NCBI GenBank assembly: GCA_003167015.1
Contig: PMUF01000072.1
Span: forward strand, 1 to 5,711
Direction: 5' to 3'
DNA: 5,711 nucleotides
Source of the DNA: Chitinophagaceae bacterium
Lineage (GTDB): Bacteria; Bacteroidota; Bacteroidia; Chitinophagales; Chitinophagaceae
The translations under genes were made by a program, and so were the position numbers. This document shows positions 1 through 5,711 of this stretch, piece by piece; within the stretch, counting starts at the first letter, position 1; each line of letters begins with the position of its first letter. The notes under the pieces were generated by a model. The model ran no database searches. It saw only the letters and a list, made by a program, of their open reading frames with translations, and was not told the DNA's origin.

Positions 1-1093
1 CCTTGTCGGCAAAGGCGATGACTGCCGGGGCGCCGGCCAGGTTGACGCTGATCTCTTTGGCTTCGGCCTGTAACCGTAACAGCCGGGTAACTTCCTCTAT
101 CAGCACGGACAGATCGATAACCTGTGGTTTAACGCTGTCCGCCCGCATCTGGCTGCGTGCCCATTGTAATAAGTTCTCCATCAGGCTGGTCGTATACGTC
201 AGTTCGGTCACCACTTCCGGCACCATCCCCTTGATCTCTTCGGCCGGCAGGTCATACTGCTGCATATTACGGAAGAGATTGCGCAATGCGTAGATCGGAG
301 ATTTCAGATCGTGGGCGATGATAGAGAACAGGCGGCTTTTGAAAGCATTCAACTGCATCAACTCTTCGGTCTGCTGTTCCAGCAGTTTTCCGTTGGCCGC
401 GATCTCCTCCTTTTGCCTGAGGATGCTATACTGGTAACCGGTATTCTCCTTCTTGATCAGGAACAGTCCGTAGAAAATGAAGGCCAGCGCCAGTAACTGG
501 TTGAAAAGGTAAAAGAAAAGATTGGCCGTTGCCAGCTGGTACGTATAGTTTTTGCAGAGTACTGCCAGCACAAAATAACTAACCATCGACCAACACAGCG
601 CGAGTAACATCTTTCTGATATCCTGGATAAAGAATACCGACAAGATACCGAAGAGGATAAAAGACAATTCAACTCCGAGGTTGAATCCCCAGAAATAAAC
701 AATGCTGGTGGCAAAAGGGTAGAGGCCAAAGTAGGCCAGTTGTGCCAGGTAATATTCACGGCGGGCATTCAGTACGAGGACCAGTATACTGACAAAGGCC
801 GGCATACAAGCCACCACCCAGGCCATTGCCGGGAATTGCCGGTTTCCCATCAATCCCGCGACCGGAATCACAATACCGGTTAGCAGCTGGAAAAAATTCA
901 GCTGGTTGAAAATGCCCAGCTTTCTCTTTTCATAATCATCGATAGCTACGGTGAAACCTATCCCCTTAATCCTTTCGAGGTAGTCGAGGCTGGCCGAACC
1001 GGCAGCCTTGAATTTCTGCTGCCATTCGATATCCACGCCGATGGGTTTGGCCCGGCTTTGGAACAGCAGGTGTTTCTGGGTAAGAAATTTCAT
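1..1093 (-). CDS. Membrane-bound sensor histidine kinase (partial, C-terminus beyond window)
   Basis: This is the sensor half of a two-component system: it autophosphorylates on a histidine and passes the phosphate to an unseen response regulator. The 364 codons visible read, in order: a hydrophilic N-terminus (1-62); about six hydrophobic segments (roughly 65-83, 88-108, 115-135, 142-157, 161-180, 190-213); a charged, coiled-coil-like linker (about 220-250); and a HisKA dimerisation domain (about 250-315) with the H-box SIIAHDLKSPI, where His261 is the phosphate acceptor. A short stretch of the ATP-binding domain begins near 330, but its N, G and F boxes fall left of position 1. ATG at 1093 is the only start: an in-frame TAA lies 15 codons upstream with no ATG, GTG or TTG between. 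There is no Shine-Dalgarno sequence. The ligand is unknown, since no periplasmic sensor domain is visible and sensing may be within the membrane. It is transcribed divergently from the ClC gene. Family assignment is firm; signal and target are unknown. Confidence 0.92.
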   Translation of the reverse strand, partial: MKFLTQKHLLFQSRAKPIGVDIEWQQKFKAAGSASLDYLERIKGIGFTVAIDDYEKRKLGIFNQLNFFQLLTGIVIPVAGLMGNRQFPAMAWVVACMPAFVSILVLVLNARREYYLAQLAYFGLYPFATSIVYFWGFNLGVELSFILFGILSVFFIQDIRKMLLALCWSMVSYFVLAVLCKNYTYQLATANLFFYLFNQLLALAFIFYGLFLIKKENTGYQYSILRQKEEIAANGKLLEQQTEELMQLNAFKSRLFSIIAHDLKSPIYALRNLFRNMQQYDLPAEEIKGMVPEVVTELTYTTSLMENLLQWARSQMRADSVKPQVIDLSVLIEEVTRLLRLQAEAKEISVNLAGAPAVIAFADK

Positions 1094-1123
1094 TAGGGAT
1101 ATTAATGATTTTCCAAAGGGACT

Positions 1124-1154
1124 GAAAAATAGAGATTATTATCCATATCGTCAA
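1124..1154 (-). promoter_or_regulatory. Candidate promoter of the histidine kinase gene
   Basis: Read on the minus strand, TTG (1154-1152) is followed after 20 bases by TATTTTTC (1131-1124). This matches the Bacteroidota pattern TTG-N17-23-TAnnTTTG at all but the last base. The element ends 30 bases before the kinase ATG at 1093, leaving a leader of about 25 bases. It is an inference from motif and position only. Confidence 0.45.
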
Positions 1155-1185
1155 GTCCGCCGGGAAAAATATCCACCCTTTCCGG

Positions 1186-1207
1186 CATTAGAATATCATT
1201 AGAATAT
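1186..1207. repeat. Perfect 11-bp tandem direct repeat in the kinase/ClC control region
   Basis: CATTAGAATAT occurs twice with no gap, at 1186-1196 and 1197-1207. The 11-bp period is close to one helical turn, so two protein subunits would sit on the same DNA face. The repeat ends 6 bases before the TTG element of the ClC promoter and lies upstream of both divergent promoters, a position typical of an activator site. A related, imperfect copy (CATTAGGGATAT, 1091-1102) overlaps the kinase start codon. The repeat is seen directly; a regulatory role is inference. Confidence 0.6.
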
Positions 1208-1213
1208 GGACAG

Positions 1214-1246
1214 TTGGCCCTATTCCCCCCGGGGGCACTATCTTTG
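1214..1246 (+). promoter_or_regulatory. Candidate promoter of the ClC transporter gene
   Basis: An exact TATCTTTG (1239-1246) matches the Bacteroidota -7 consensus TAnnTTTG, with TTG at 1214-1216, 22 bases upstream. It predicts a transcript starting near 1253 and a leader of about 19 A/T-rich bases before ATG 1272, with no Shine-Dalgarno sequence. The spacer contains the palindrome CCCCCGGGGG (1226-1235). Confidence 0.7.
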
Positions 1247-1271
1247 CAACGCTTTATTTTAATCCAAGATT

Positions 1272-2666
1272 ATGACATTTATCGGAAGGATTCGTTACCA
1301 GGCAAAGAGGGCATTCGATACAATCCGGAACGACAAATTCAAGTACAACCTGTTGCAGGCCATCCCTTTCTGGATCGCTTCGCTGCTTACCGGTCTTGTG
1401 GCCGTCGTTTATACCCGTCTTTTTGCGCTGGCGGAAAAGGGCACCGCCTACATCGTCCACCTTCACCTCTGGCTGTTATTCCTCATTACCCCCGTTACTT
1501 TTGTCCTTGCCTGGTGGCTGGTCAGGCAATTCGCGCCCTATGCCCGGGGCAGCGGTATCCCCCAGGTCATGGCGTCCATCGAACTGGCCACACCCAAGTA
1601 TAACGCTAAGGTCAACCAGCTATTGAGTCTTCGTATACTTTTCATCAAGATATTGTCCAGTCTCATCATGGCTTTTGGCGGGGGTGTCATCGGGAGAGAA
1701 GGTCCAACCATCCAGGTGGCCGGTTCTATCTTCCGGAAAGTCAACGAATGGTTGCCGAAATGGTGGCCCAAGGTATCCAAGCGAAATATGATCATGACCG
1801 GCGCCGCCGCAGGGCTGGCTGCCGCCTTCAATACCCCGCTGGGGGGAATTGTCTTCGCCGTGGAAGAGCTGACCCGTACGCATATCAGCTATTTCAAGAC
1901 GGCGCTTTTTACTGCCGTGATCATTGCGGGGTTAACGGCGCAAGGGCTGCTGGGACCTTATCTCTACCTGGGATATCCTGATGTCAGTCATTTGTCCGGC
2001 TCTATTTTTTTCGGGGTGATACTGGTGGCCATTCCTACCGGTATAGGTGGTGCATTTATGGCGCAATGCATATTGAAGATCTTTAAATGGAAGGCAACGT
2101 TCACCCTCACCCGTCAGCATGTATTTTACATCATCGGCTGCGGCCTGCTTATCGCCGGACTTGCCTATTTCGTTGATGAAAGGGTCCTGGGCTCGGGAAA
2201 AGAGCTGATGACCACGGCCCTTTTTACAAATCAGAAATACAATAGCTGGTATATGCCCCTGCTGCGGATCGTCGGGCCCATTTTTTCCTTTACCACCGGC
2301 GCATCCGGCGGAGTATTCGCCCCGGCCCTCAGTGCGGGCGCCAGTGTCGGAGCGACGCTCTCGGGCTGGATGCATCTGTCGCCCGCCAATACCAACCTGA
2401 TCATATTGTCCGGGATGGTCGGCTTCCTGACGGGAGTCACCCGGACGCCCTTTACTTCGGCCATACTCGTGCTGGAAATGACAGACCGTCACAACGTGAT
2501 CTTCCACCTGATGCTGGCGGGGATGACGGCGAGCCTGGTGGCGATGGTTATCGACCGGCATTCTTTTTATGATCACCTGAAATATCAATATCTGCGGGAG
2601 ATTGTAGGGGAAGATGCTCCGGAGATCACCCATCCGCAGGCCGAAGCGATTGAGCCGGAGGAGTGA
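1272..2666 (+). CDS. ClC-family chloride channel/transporter, probably a Cl-/H+ antiporter
   Basis: An integral inner-membrane protein of 464 residues, the usual length for a bacterial ClC without the C-terminal CBS domains found in longer members. All family signatures are present in order: GSGIP (93-97, selectivity-filter Ser94); GREGP (141-145, with Glu143 as the external gating glutamate, Glu148 in E. coli ClC); AAAFNTPLGGIVFAVEE (183-199, whose Glu198/Glu199 pair matches the region of the internal proton glutamate Glu203); GGVFAP (346-351, filter Phe349); and a late Tyr433 in SFYDHL matching E. coli Tyr445. Retention of both glutamates points to coupled 2 Cl-/1 H+ exchange rather than a passive channel. 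GREGP and a serine filter argue against the fluoride-exporting ClC-F branch and the nitrate-type GPGIP filter. Likely roles are acid resistance or chloride/pH balance. ATG 1272 sits about 19 bases after the predicted transcript start. Its last 82 bases overlap the convergent M61 gene. The family is certain; the transport mode is inferred from residues. Confidence 0.97.
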   Translation: MTFIGRIRYQAKRAFDTIRNDKFKYNLLQAIPFWIASLLTGLVAVVYTRLFALAEKGTAYIVHLHLWLLFLITPVTFVLAWWLVRQFAPYARGSGIPQVMASIELATPKYNAKVNQLLSLRILFIKILSSLIMAFGGGVIGREGPTIQVAGSIFRKVNEWLPKWWPKVSKRNMIMTGAAAGLAAAFNTPLGGIVFAVEELTRTHISYFKTALFTAVIIAGLTAQGLLGPYLYLGYPDVSHLSGSIFFGVILVAIPTGIGGAFMAQCILKIFKWKATFTLTRQHVFYIIGCGLLIAGLAYFVDERVLGSGKELMTTALFTNQKYNSWYMPLLRIVGPIFSFTTGASGGVFAPALSAGASVGATLSGWMHLSPANTNLIILSGMVGFLTGVTRTPFTSAILVLEMTDRHNVIFHLMLAGMTASLVAMVIDRHSFYDHLKYQYLREIVGEDAPEITHPQAEAIEPEE

Positions 2667-4432
2667 CGGCGATCGAGGTTCTGCGTCCATTCCCGGTACA
2701 AATTTTTTGCCTTTATACTCACATTGTCCATTTTTATCAGCTGTGCAATGACTGTCTCATAGCCGGTAACCGGCACCAGTACCCGTTGAACCGTACCGGC
2801 GCGATCAATTTCTACTGTCACGCTATCACCCGGCTTTAGCCCTCTTACCATAGCATAAAAATTTTGTCTGTCATTTACCGGCCGGTCATCGAACGCTTTT
2901 ATTACATCCCCCGTGTGCAAGCCTGCCCTCACCCAGCAACTGCGGGGATCGGCCATGACCAGATGATAGACGCTATCTCCGAACGGCCGCCGGATATATA
3001 TCCGTGTATCTGCTTTTGGCTGACCCTTATCATCTTTTGCAGGAGAATAAGACAACTGCAAGCGCAACCCGATGTACAATAACCAGGAATCGAAATCCAG
3101 CGCTTTGCCTGCGTATACATACTGCCGGAAAAAAGAGTGCGCCTTATTGCTGCCGCAAACATCCTCCACTGCCTTCTCGATATCCATGGCATAAAAGCCG
3201 CTTTTGCCGCCGAAACGCCGGTTCATCAGGGCCATTACGTTGTCCATCGATTTGCGGCCATTTGTGGCATCGATGATGATGAGGTCCAGCATGGTACCCA
3301 ATAGCTCACCCTGCAGGTGTTCACTGGCCATATAATCACCCAACGGACCGGGAGGCGAATTGGCGGCGAGGCTGACTACAGCCGGCGGGAATACCCTGTT
3401 GCCGGTATCTGTATAATACCTGCCGATCAGGGACTCCAGGTGCGCGGTCCGTGTAGAATCTTCGCAAGGCAATCCTGCCCGGCGTACCAGCAGATCTGCA
3501 TAATACATGGCCATTCCTTCGCTGAACCAAAGACCGGCAGATTGTTGCTGTGGACCATAGTTCAGCGCAGTATATTCTGCCGGTCGGATATACATCAGGT
3601 TCCAGGTATGCGAGAACTCGTGCGCGATCTCTTCATATATGTCCGACAGGTGATTGGCCAGTTGTGCGGCCGGCACCCCGATCGTGACGGAGTTACCATG
3701 TTCCAGGGCTCCGTAGACGCCGTCTTCCAGCAGAAAGACATATTTTTTATAAGGGATGTTTCCGAACAGCCGTACGGTTTGGACGGCGATCTTTTTTACA
3801 TTGCTGACCAGCGCTGCCGTATCGAAAGCCGTTGTATCGGCTACCGGCAGCCACGCTATAATATGAGGTATGCCGTTCACCGTAAATTCCCACTGGCGTA
3901 ACTGGCCTGCCAGTATGGGGCAATCCAGCAGCATTTGGGCTGAAGAGGCGATAAAGTTGTTAGTCCCGGCCATTCTTGTCAGCCCTGTAGCTATTTGCCA
4001 TCCTGCGGGTATTTCGAGTGTCACCGTGACAGGGAGATGCGTCCAGGCCGGCAGGTACATAAAAGAATGAAGATCTCCCAACAATCCCCCTCGGGAAGAC
4101 AGAAAAGGCTGGTGAGCGAAGCGAGGTCCGCTGCGTAAGGCTACGCTGTAGGAGACGGTGACCTCATCACCCGGAACGGAGATATCCCATACGGCGCTGT
4201 CGGTTCTTCGAAACGTGGCTTTACCCTGGCCGGTTTCAATATGAAAGTCTTTTACATCCCGCCAGGGCCGGTCGTCATACTCATGATGGGTGGCCATGGC
4301 CAGCCGCAAGCGATGCGGAAAGTGTTGTAATTGAATTTCAACTTCGTAACCGGAAAGGTTTGCCGGGTCCACTTTCAGCAGGTAATGAATAGTTGGGCGC
4401 AAAGTCTGGTGTTCCTTGTCTTGTGCGTTCAC
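2585..4432 (-). CDS. Exported M61-family metallopeptidase with PDZ domain (glycyl aminopeptidase type)
   Basis: A zinc peptidase of family M61, whose characterised members are aminopeptidases favouring N-terminal Gly/Ala; it probably acts in the periplasm or outer envelope. Numbering from the GTG at 4432 (615 residues): beta-rich M61 N-terminal domain (about 12-185); catalytic domain with GALEHGNS (241-248), the zinc site HEFSH (His271, Glu272, His275) continuing into TWN, and the third ligand Glu304 in LWFSEGMAMYYADLLVRRAG, a layout diagnostic for M61; then a PDZ domain (about 484-555), which usually binds peptide ends. Many M61 proteins read HEYFH, so Phe-Ser at the variable positions is a mild variant with all catalytic residues kept. 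Codon 1 here is GTG, but 20 codons before it, in frame back to an ATT, complete a signal peptide, so the true protein is probably longer (see the separate entry). The last 26 or so residues lie over the antisense ClC end and look like a non-conserved tail. Confidence 0.94.
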   Translation of the reverse strand: MNAQDKEHQTLRPTIHYLLKVDPANLSGYEVEIQLQHFPHRLRLAMATHHEYDDRPWRDVKDFHIETGQGKATFRRTDSAVWDISVPGDEVTVSYSVALRSGPRFAHQPFLSSRGGLLGDLHSFMYLPAWTHLPVTVTLEIPAGWQIATGLTRMAGTNNFIASSAQMLLDCPILAGQLRQWEFTVNGIPHIIAWLPVADTTAFDTAALVSNVKKIAVQTVRLFGNIPYKKYVFLLEDGVYGALEHGNSVTIGVPAAQLANHLSDIYEEIAHEFSHTWNLMYIRPAEYTALNYGPQQQSAGLWFSEGMAMYYADLLVRRAGLPCEDSTRTAHLESLIGRYYTDTGNRVFPPAVVSLAANSPPGPLGDYMASEHLQGELLGTMLDLIIIDATNGRKSMDNVMALMNRRFGGKSGFYAMDIEKAVEDVCGSNKAHSFFRQYVYAGKALDFDSWLLYIGLRLQLSYSPAKDDKGQPKADTRIYIRRPFGDSVYHLVMADPRSCWVRAGLHTGDVIKAFDDRPVNDRQNFYAMVRGLKPGDSVTVEIDRAGTVQRVLVPVTGYETVIAQLIKMDNVSIKAKNLYREWTQNLDRRHSSGSIASACGWVISGASSPTISRRY

Positions 4433-4492
4433 ACCGGAAAAAAATAAAAGAATACCGGCAGCTATAACGGGTAATGGTCGGAAGAAGTTAAT
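4433..4492 (-). other. Upstream in-frame signal-peptide coding segment of the M61 peptidase (ATT start proposed)
   Basis: Reading the peptidase frame upstream of GTG 4432 gives an open stretch back to a TAA at 4513-4511. From the ATT codon at 4492-4490 it reads (M)NFFRP, then the hydrophobic run LPVIAAGILLFF, then SGVNA|Q, with Gln and Asp opening the mature protein. This is a textbook signal peptide, and the Q after the cleavage site matches the neighbouring hydrolase. No ATG, GTG or TTG occurs between the stop and GTG 4432, so export requires initiation at a rare codon such as ATT, or the reference base is wrong or the gene has lost its start. With ATT the protein is 635 residues. Confidence 0.6.
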
Positions 4493-4510
4493 GACGAGAG
4501 AATTTGACTG

Positions 4511-4518
4511 TTAAGATA
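4511..4518 (-). promoter_or_regulatory. Weak candidate -7 element for the M61 peptidase gene
   Basis: On the minus strand TATCTTAA matches six of eight positions of TAnnTTTG. It ends 18 bases before the proposed ATT start at 4492, a spacing similar to the ClC gene. No TTG lies at the expected distance upstream. If used, the transcript would start near 4504 with a leader of about a dozen bases, which is compatible with initiation at ATT 4492. Evidence is weak. Confidence 0.25.
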
Positions 4519-4552
4519 CGAAAAAACGGCCGTCCGGTTTAGCGATTTTCCA

Positions 4553-4560
4553 TACATTTG
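4553..4560 (+). promoter_or_regulatory. Candidate -7 promoter element of the exported hydrolase gene
   Basis: TACATTTG is an exact match to the Bacteroidota -7 consensus TAnnTTTG and lies 47 bases before the hydrolase ATG at 4608. No TTG is found 17-23 bases upstream, so the second promoter half is missing or degenerate and the promoter may need an activator. The predicted leader is about 40 bases. Confidence 0.5.
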
Positions 4561-4607
4561 AGTACTCCGCGTGTCTGGCTGGATGGCCCTGACCCGGGTA
4601 TTTCTTT

Positions 4608-5711
4608 ATGAGAATAAGCCGGATTTTCACCCTGTCCCTGGTATACTGTACTATCTCTGCCGCTTTTAATTTCGTGACCGCCCAGGGCACGCCCGGGCGT
4701 ATGATCGACTCCGTGATATGCCGGTCGGACCCAAGCCAGTCTTATGCCCTTTATATCCCTGCAAAAGGAAACAGCCAGGCGCTTCCCGTCATTTATTTTT
4801 TCGACCCCCATGCCGACGGCGCTCTCCCGGTGCGGAAATACAAGGCCCTGGCTGACGCCTATGGGTTTATCCTGGTAGGGAGCAACAACTCGAAGAACGG
4901 CAATGACTGGCCGATCACCGAGAATATCTGGCGCAGTCTTTCAGACGATACACGCGGCCGGTTTAGGCTGGACGTCCGACGGATCTACCTTTGCGGATTT
5001 TCAGGGGGCGCCAAAGCGGCCAGCTATATCGCCATCCAGCATCCGGGCATCGCGGGGGTGATCGCCGGCGGCGCTGGGTTGCCTGACGGCGTTTCAGCAG
5101 GTGATTTCAGCTTTAGCTACACCGTCATCGCCGGTCAGGGAGATATGAACCTGACCGAACTGGTAGGCGTCAATGGCGAGTTGGACAAGACCCGAACCCC
5201 GCATCGCATCATTTTTTTCGACGGCAAGCACGAATGGTCGCCGGTCAATACGATGGCGTTGGCTTTTGCCGGTCTTCGGTTCGATGCGATGAAGTCATCG
5301 CTGATCCCCAAAGACAATGTCTTTATCAATACCTATATAGCGGGTAGTAAGAAGAGGCTGAGGGCGTATGAGCTATCGGACCGGCTGATCAAGGCGGCAC
5401 AGGAATGTGCCCTTTCGCAGGCTTTTCTCGACGGACTGAGCGGCCAGGCCAACTGGTTCAGACAGCAGGCCGCTGCCCTTGCGGCCAATCAAAAATACCT
5501 GTTGCAACAACAGGAACAACAAAACCTGTTGGCGACGGAAGAGAGGATCAAGTCGGAATATATGCAGCACTTTCAGCAGGATGACGGGCACTACTGGGCT
5601 ACCACCATTCATGATCTGCAAGGGAAAGCAGTAGGCTATACTGCCCCTGAGCAGATGTACCAGCGCTTGCTGGCCTACCTGTCCCTGGCCTTCTATTCCA
5701 TCAGCAACCAA
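4608..5711 (+). CDS. Exported alpha/beta-hydrolase (esterase-like) with helical C-terminal region (partial)
   Basis: The first 368 residues of a secreted serine hydrolase; the gene runs off the right edge. An N-terminal signal peptide has Arg2 and Arg5, a hydrophobic core about 6-20, and a likely cut VTA|Q after residue 25. The alpha/beta-hydrolase fold follows: VIYFFDPHADG (61-71, an early strand plus probable oxyanion loop), the nucleophile elbow CGFSGGAK with Ser132, GQGDMN with Asp179 as candidate acid, and FDGKHEW with His208 as catalytic histidine. The pattern resembles the polyhydroxybutyrate-depolymerase/dienelactone-hydrolase-like esterases; the substrate cannot be told. After about residue 235 the chain becomes helical, with a Gln-rich, coiled-coil-like stretch (about 283-320), and may continue as helical repeats. 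ATG 4608 is chosen because an in-frame TGA lies six codons upstream with no other start between. There is no Shine-Dalgarno sequence. It diverges from the peptidase gene across a control region of about 115-175 bp, so the two exported enzymes might be co-regulated. The fold is well supported; the activity is inferred. Confidence 0.85.
   Translation, partial: MRISRIFTLSLVYCTISAAFNFVTAQGTPGRMIDSVICRSDPSQSYALYIPAKGNSQALPVIYFFDPHADGALPVRKYKALADAYGFILVGSNNSKNGNDWPITENIWRSLSDDTRGRFRLDVRRIYLCGFSGGAKAASYIAIQHPGIAGVIAGGAGLPDGVSAGDFSFSYTVIAGQGDMNLTELVGVNGELDKTRTPHRIIFFDGKHEWSPVNTMALAFAGLRFDAMKSSLIPKDNVFINTYIAGSKKRLRAYELSDRLIKAAQECALSQAFLDGLSGQANWFRQQAAALAANQKYLLQQQEQQNLLATEERIKSEYMQHFQQDDGHYWATTIHDLQGKAVGYTAPEQMYQRLLAYLSLAFYSISNQ

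Noticed and set aside
3..496. Plus-strand open frames over the kinase gene
   Set aside because: They are antisense to the HisKA region, where the H-box is unambiguous on the minus strand.
1932..2690. A 252-codon minus-strand open frame opposite the 3' half of the ClC gene
   Set aside because: It is antisense to a certain ClC gene, its translation is rich in Arg, Gly, Gln and His without hydrophobic core or motif, and it follows from the codon bias of the ClC frame.
2762..2774. Perfect inverted repeat GCCGGT-A-ACCGGC downstream of the ClC gene, tested as a terminator
   Set aside because: It lies about 100 bases past the ClC stop within the peptidase coding sequence, has a single-base centre that cannot form a loop, and has no following T run.
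3317..3901. A 194-codon plus-strand open frame opposite the M61 peptidase
   Set aside because: It lies fully antisense to the catalytic region of the peptidase, has no recognisable domain and no promoter or start context; a shadow frame.
4583..4669. A 28-codon upstream reading frame (ATG 4583) overlapping the hydrolase start
   Set aside because: It lies in the predicted leader and could in principle modulate translation, but nothing beyond one ATG and a chance open frame supports it.
5373..5711. A minus-strand open frame reaching the right edge
   Set aside because: It is antisense to the hydrolase gene, whose signal peptide and catalytic motifs establish the plus strand as coding; the Leu/Gln-rich translation mirrors the Gln/Leu codons of the hydrolase.
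1..5711. Search for tRNA, rRNA, riboswitch, CRISPR repeats, insertion-sequence ends and toxin-antitoxin pairs
   Set aside because: Apart from short spacers the window is filled by four coding genes on well-supported frames; no spaced repeats, terminal inverted repeats, transposase motifs or RNA folds were recognised by eye.

Overview
The window looks like chromosomal DNA of a member of the Bacteroidota, most likely a Chitinophagaceae-type organism. This rests on three things: about half G+C by eye; promoter motifs of the Bacteroidota form TAnnTTTG (an exact TATCTTTG and an exact TACATTTG lie just upstream of two genes), with A/T-rich leaders and no Shine-Dalgarno sequence; and two exported proteins whose signal peptides end in the A|Q junction common in this phylum. 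The family assignment is inference from protein style, not from a database match.

Layout. Positions 1-1093 (minus strand) hold the first 364 codons of a membrane-bound sensor histidine kinase; its ATP-binding part lies beyond the left edge. A 178-bp divergent control region (1094-1271) follows, with a candidate promoter in each direction, a perfect 11-bp tandem repeat and a C5G5 palindrome inside one promoter spacer. Positions 1272-2666 (plus) encode a complete ClC-type chloride transporter with both proton-pathway glutamates. Converging on it and overlapping its last 82 bases is a minus-strand M61-family metallopeptidase with a PDZ domain (2585-4432). Its signal peptide is encoded upstream of the first ordinary start codon, in frame back to an ATT at 4492. 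A second divergent region (4493-4607) separates it from the 5' part of an exported alpha/beta-hydrolase of the esterase type with a helical C-terminal region (4608 to the right edge, incomplete).

How the genes fit together. No two neighbours run in the same direction, so there is no operon here. The layout is two divergent pairs (kinase/ClC and M61/hydrolase) joined by one convergent overlap. The peptidase and hydrolase both act outside the cytoplasm and share one intergenic control region. The kinase and ClC share another, so co-control of each pair is possible but unproven. No RNA gene, mobile element, CRISPR array or clear intrinsic terminator was seen. I did not find a convincing new multi-gene system. 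The points most worth checking are the non-canonical start of the peptidase, its antisense tail over the ClC gene, and the tandem repeat upstream of ClC.
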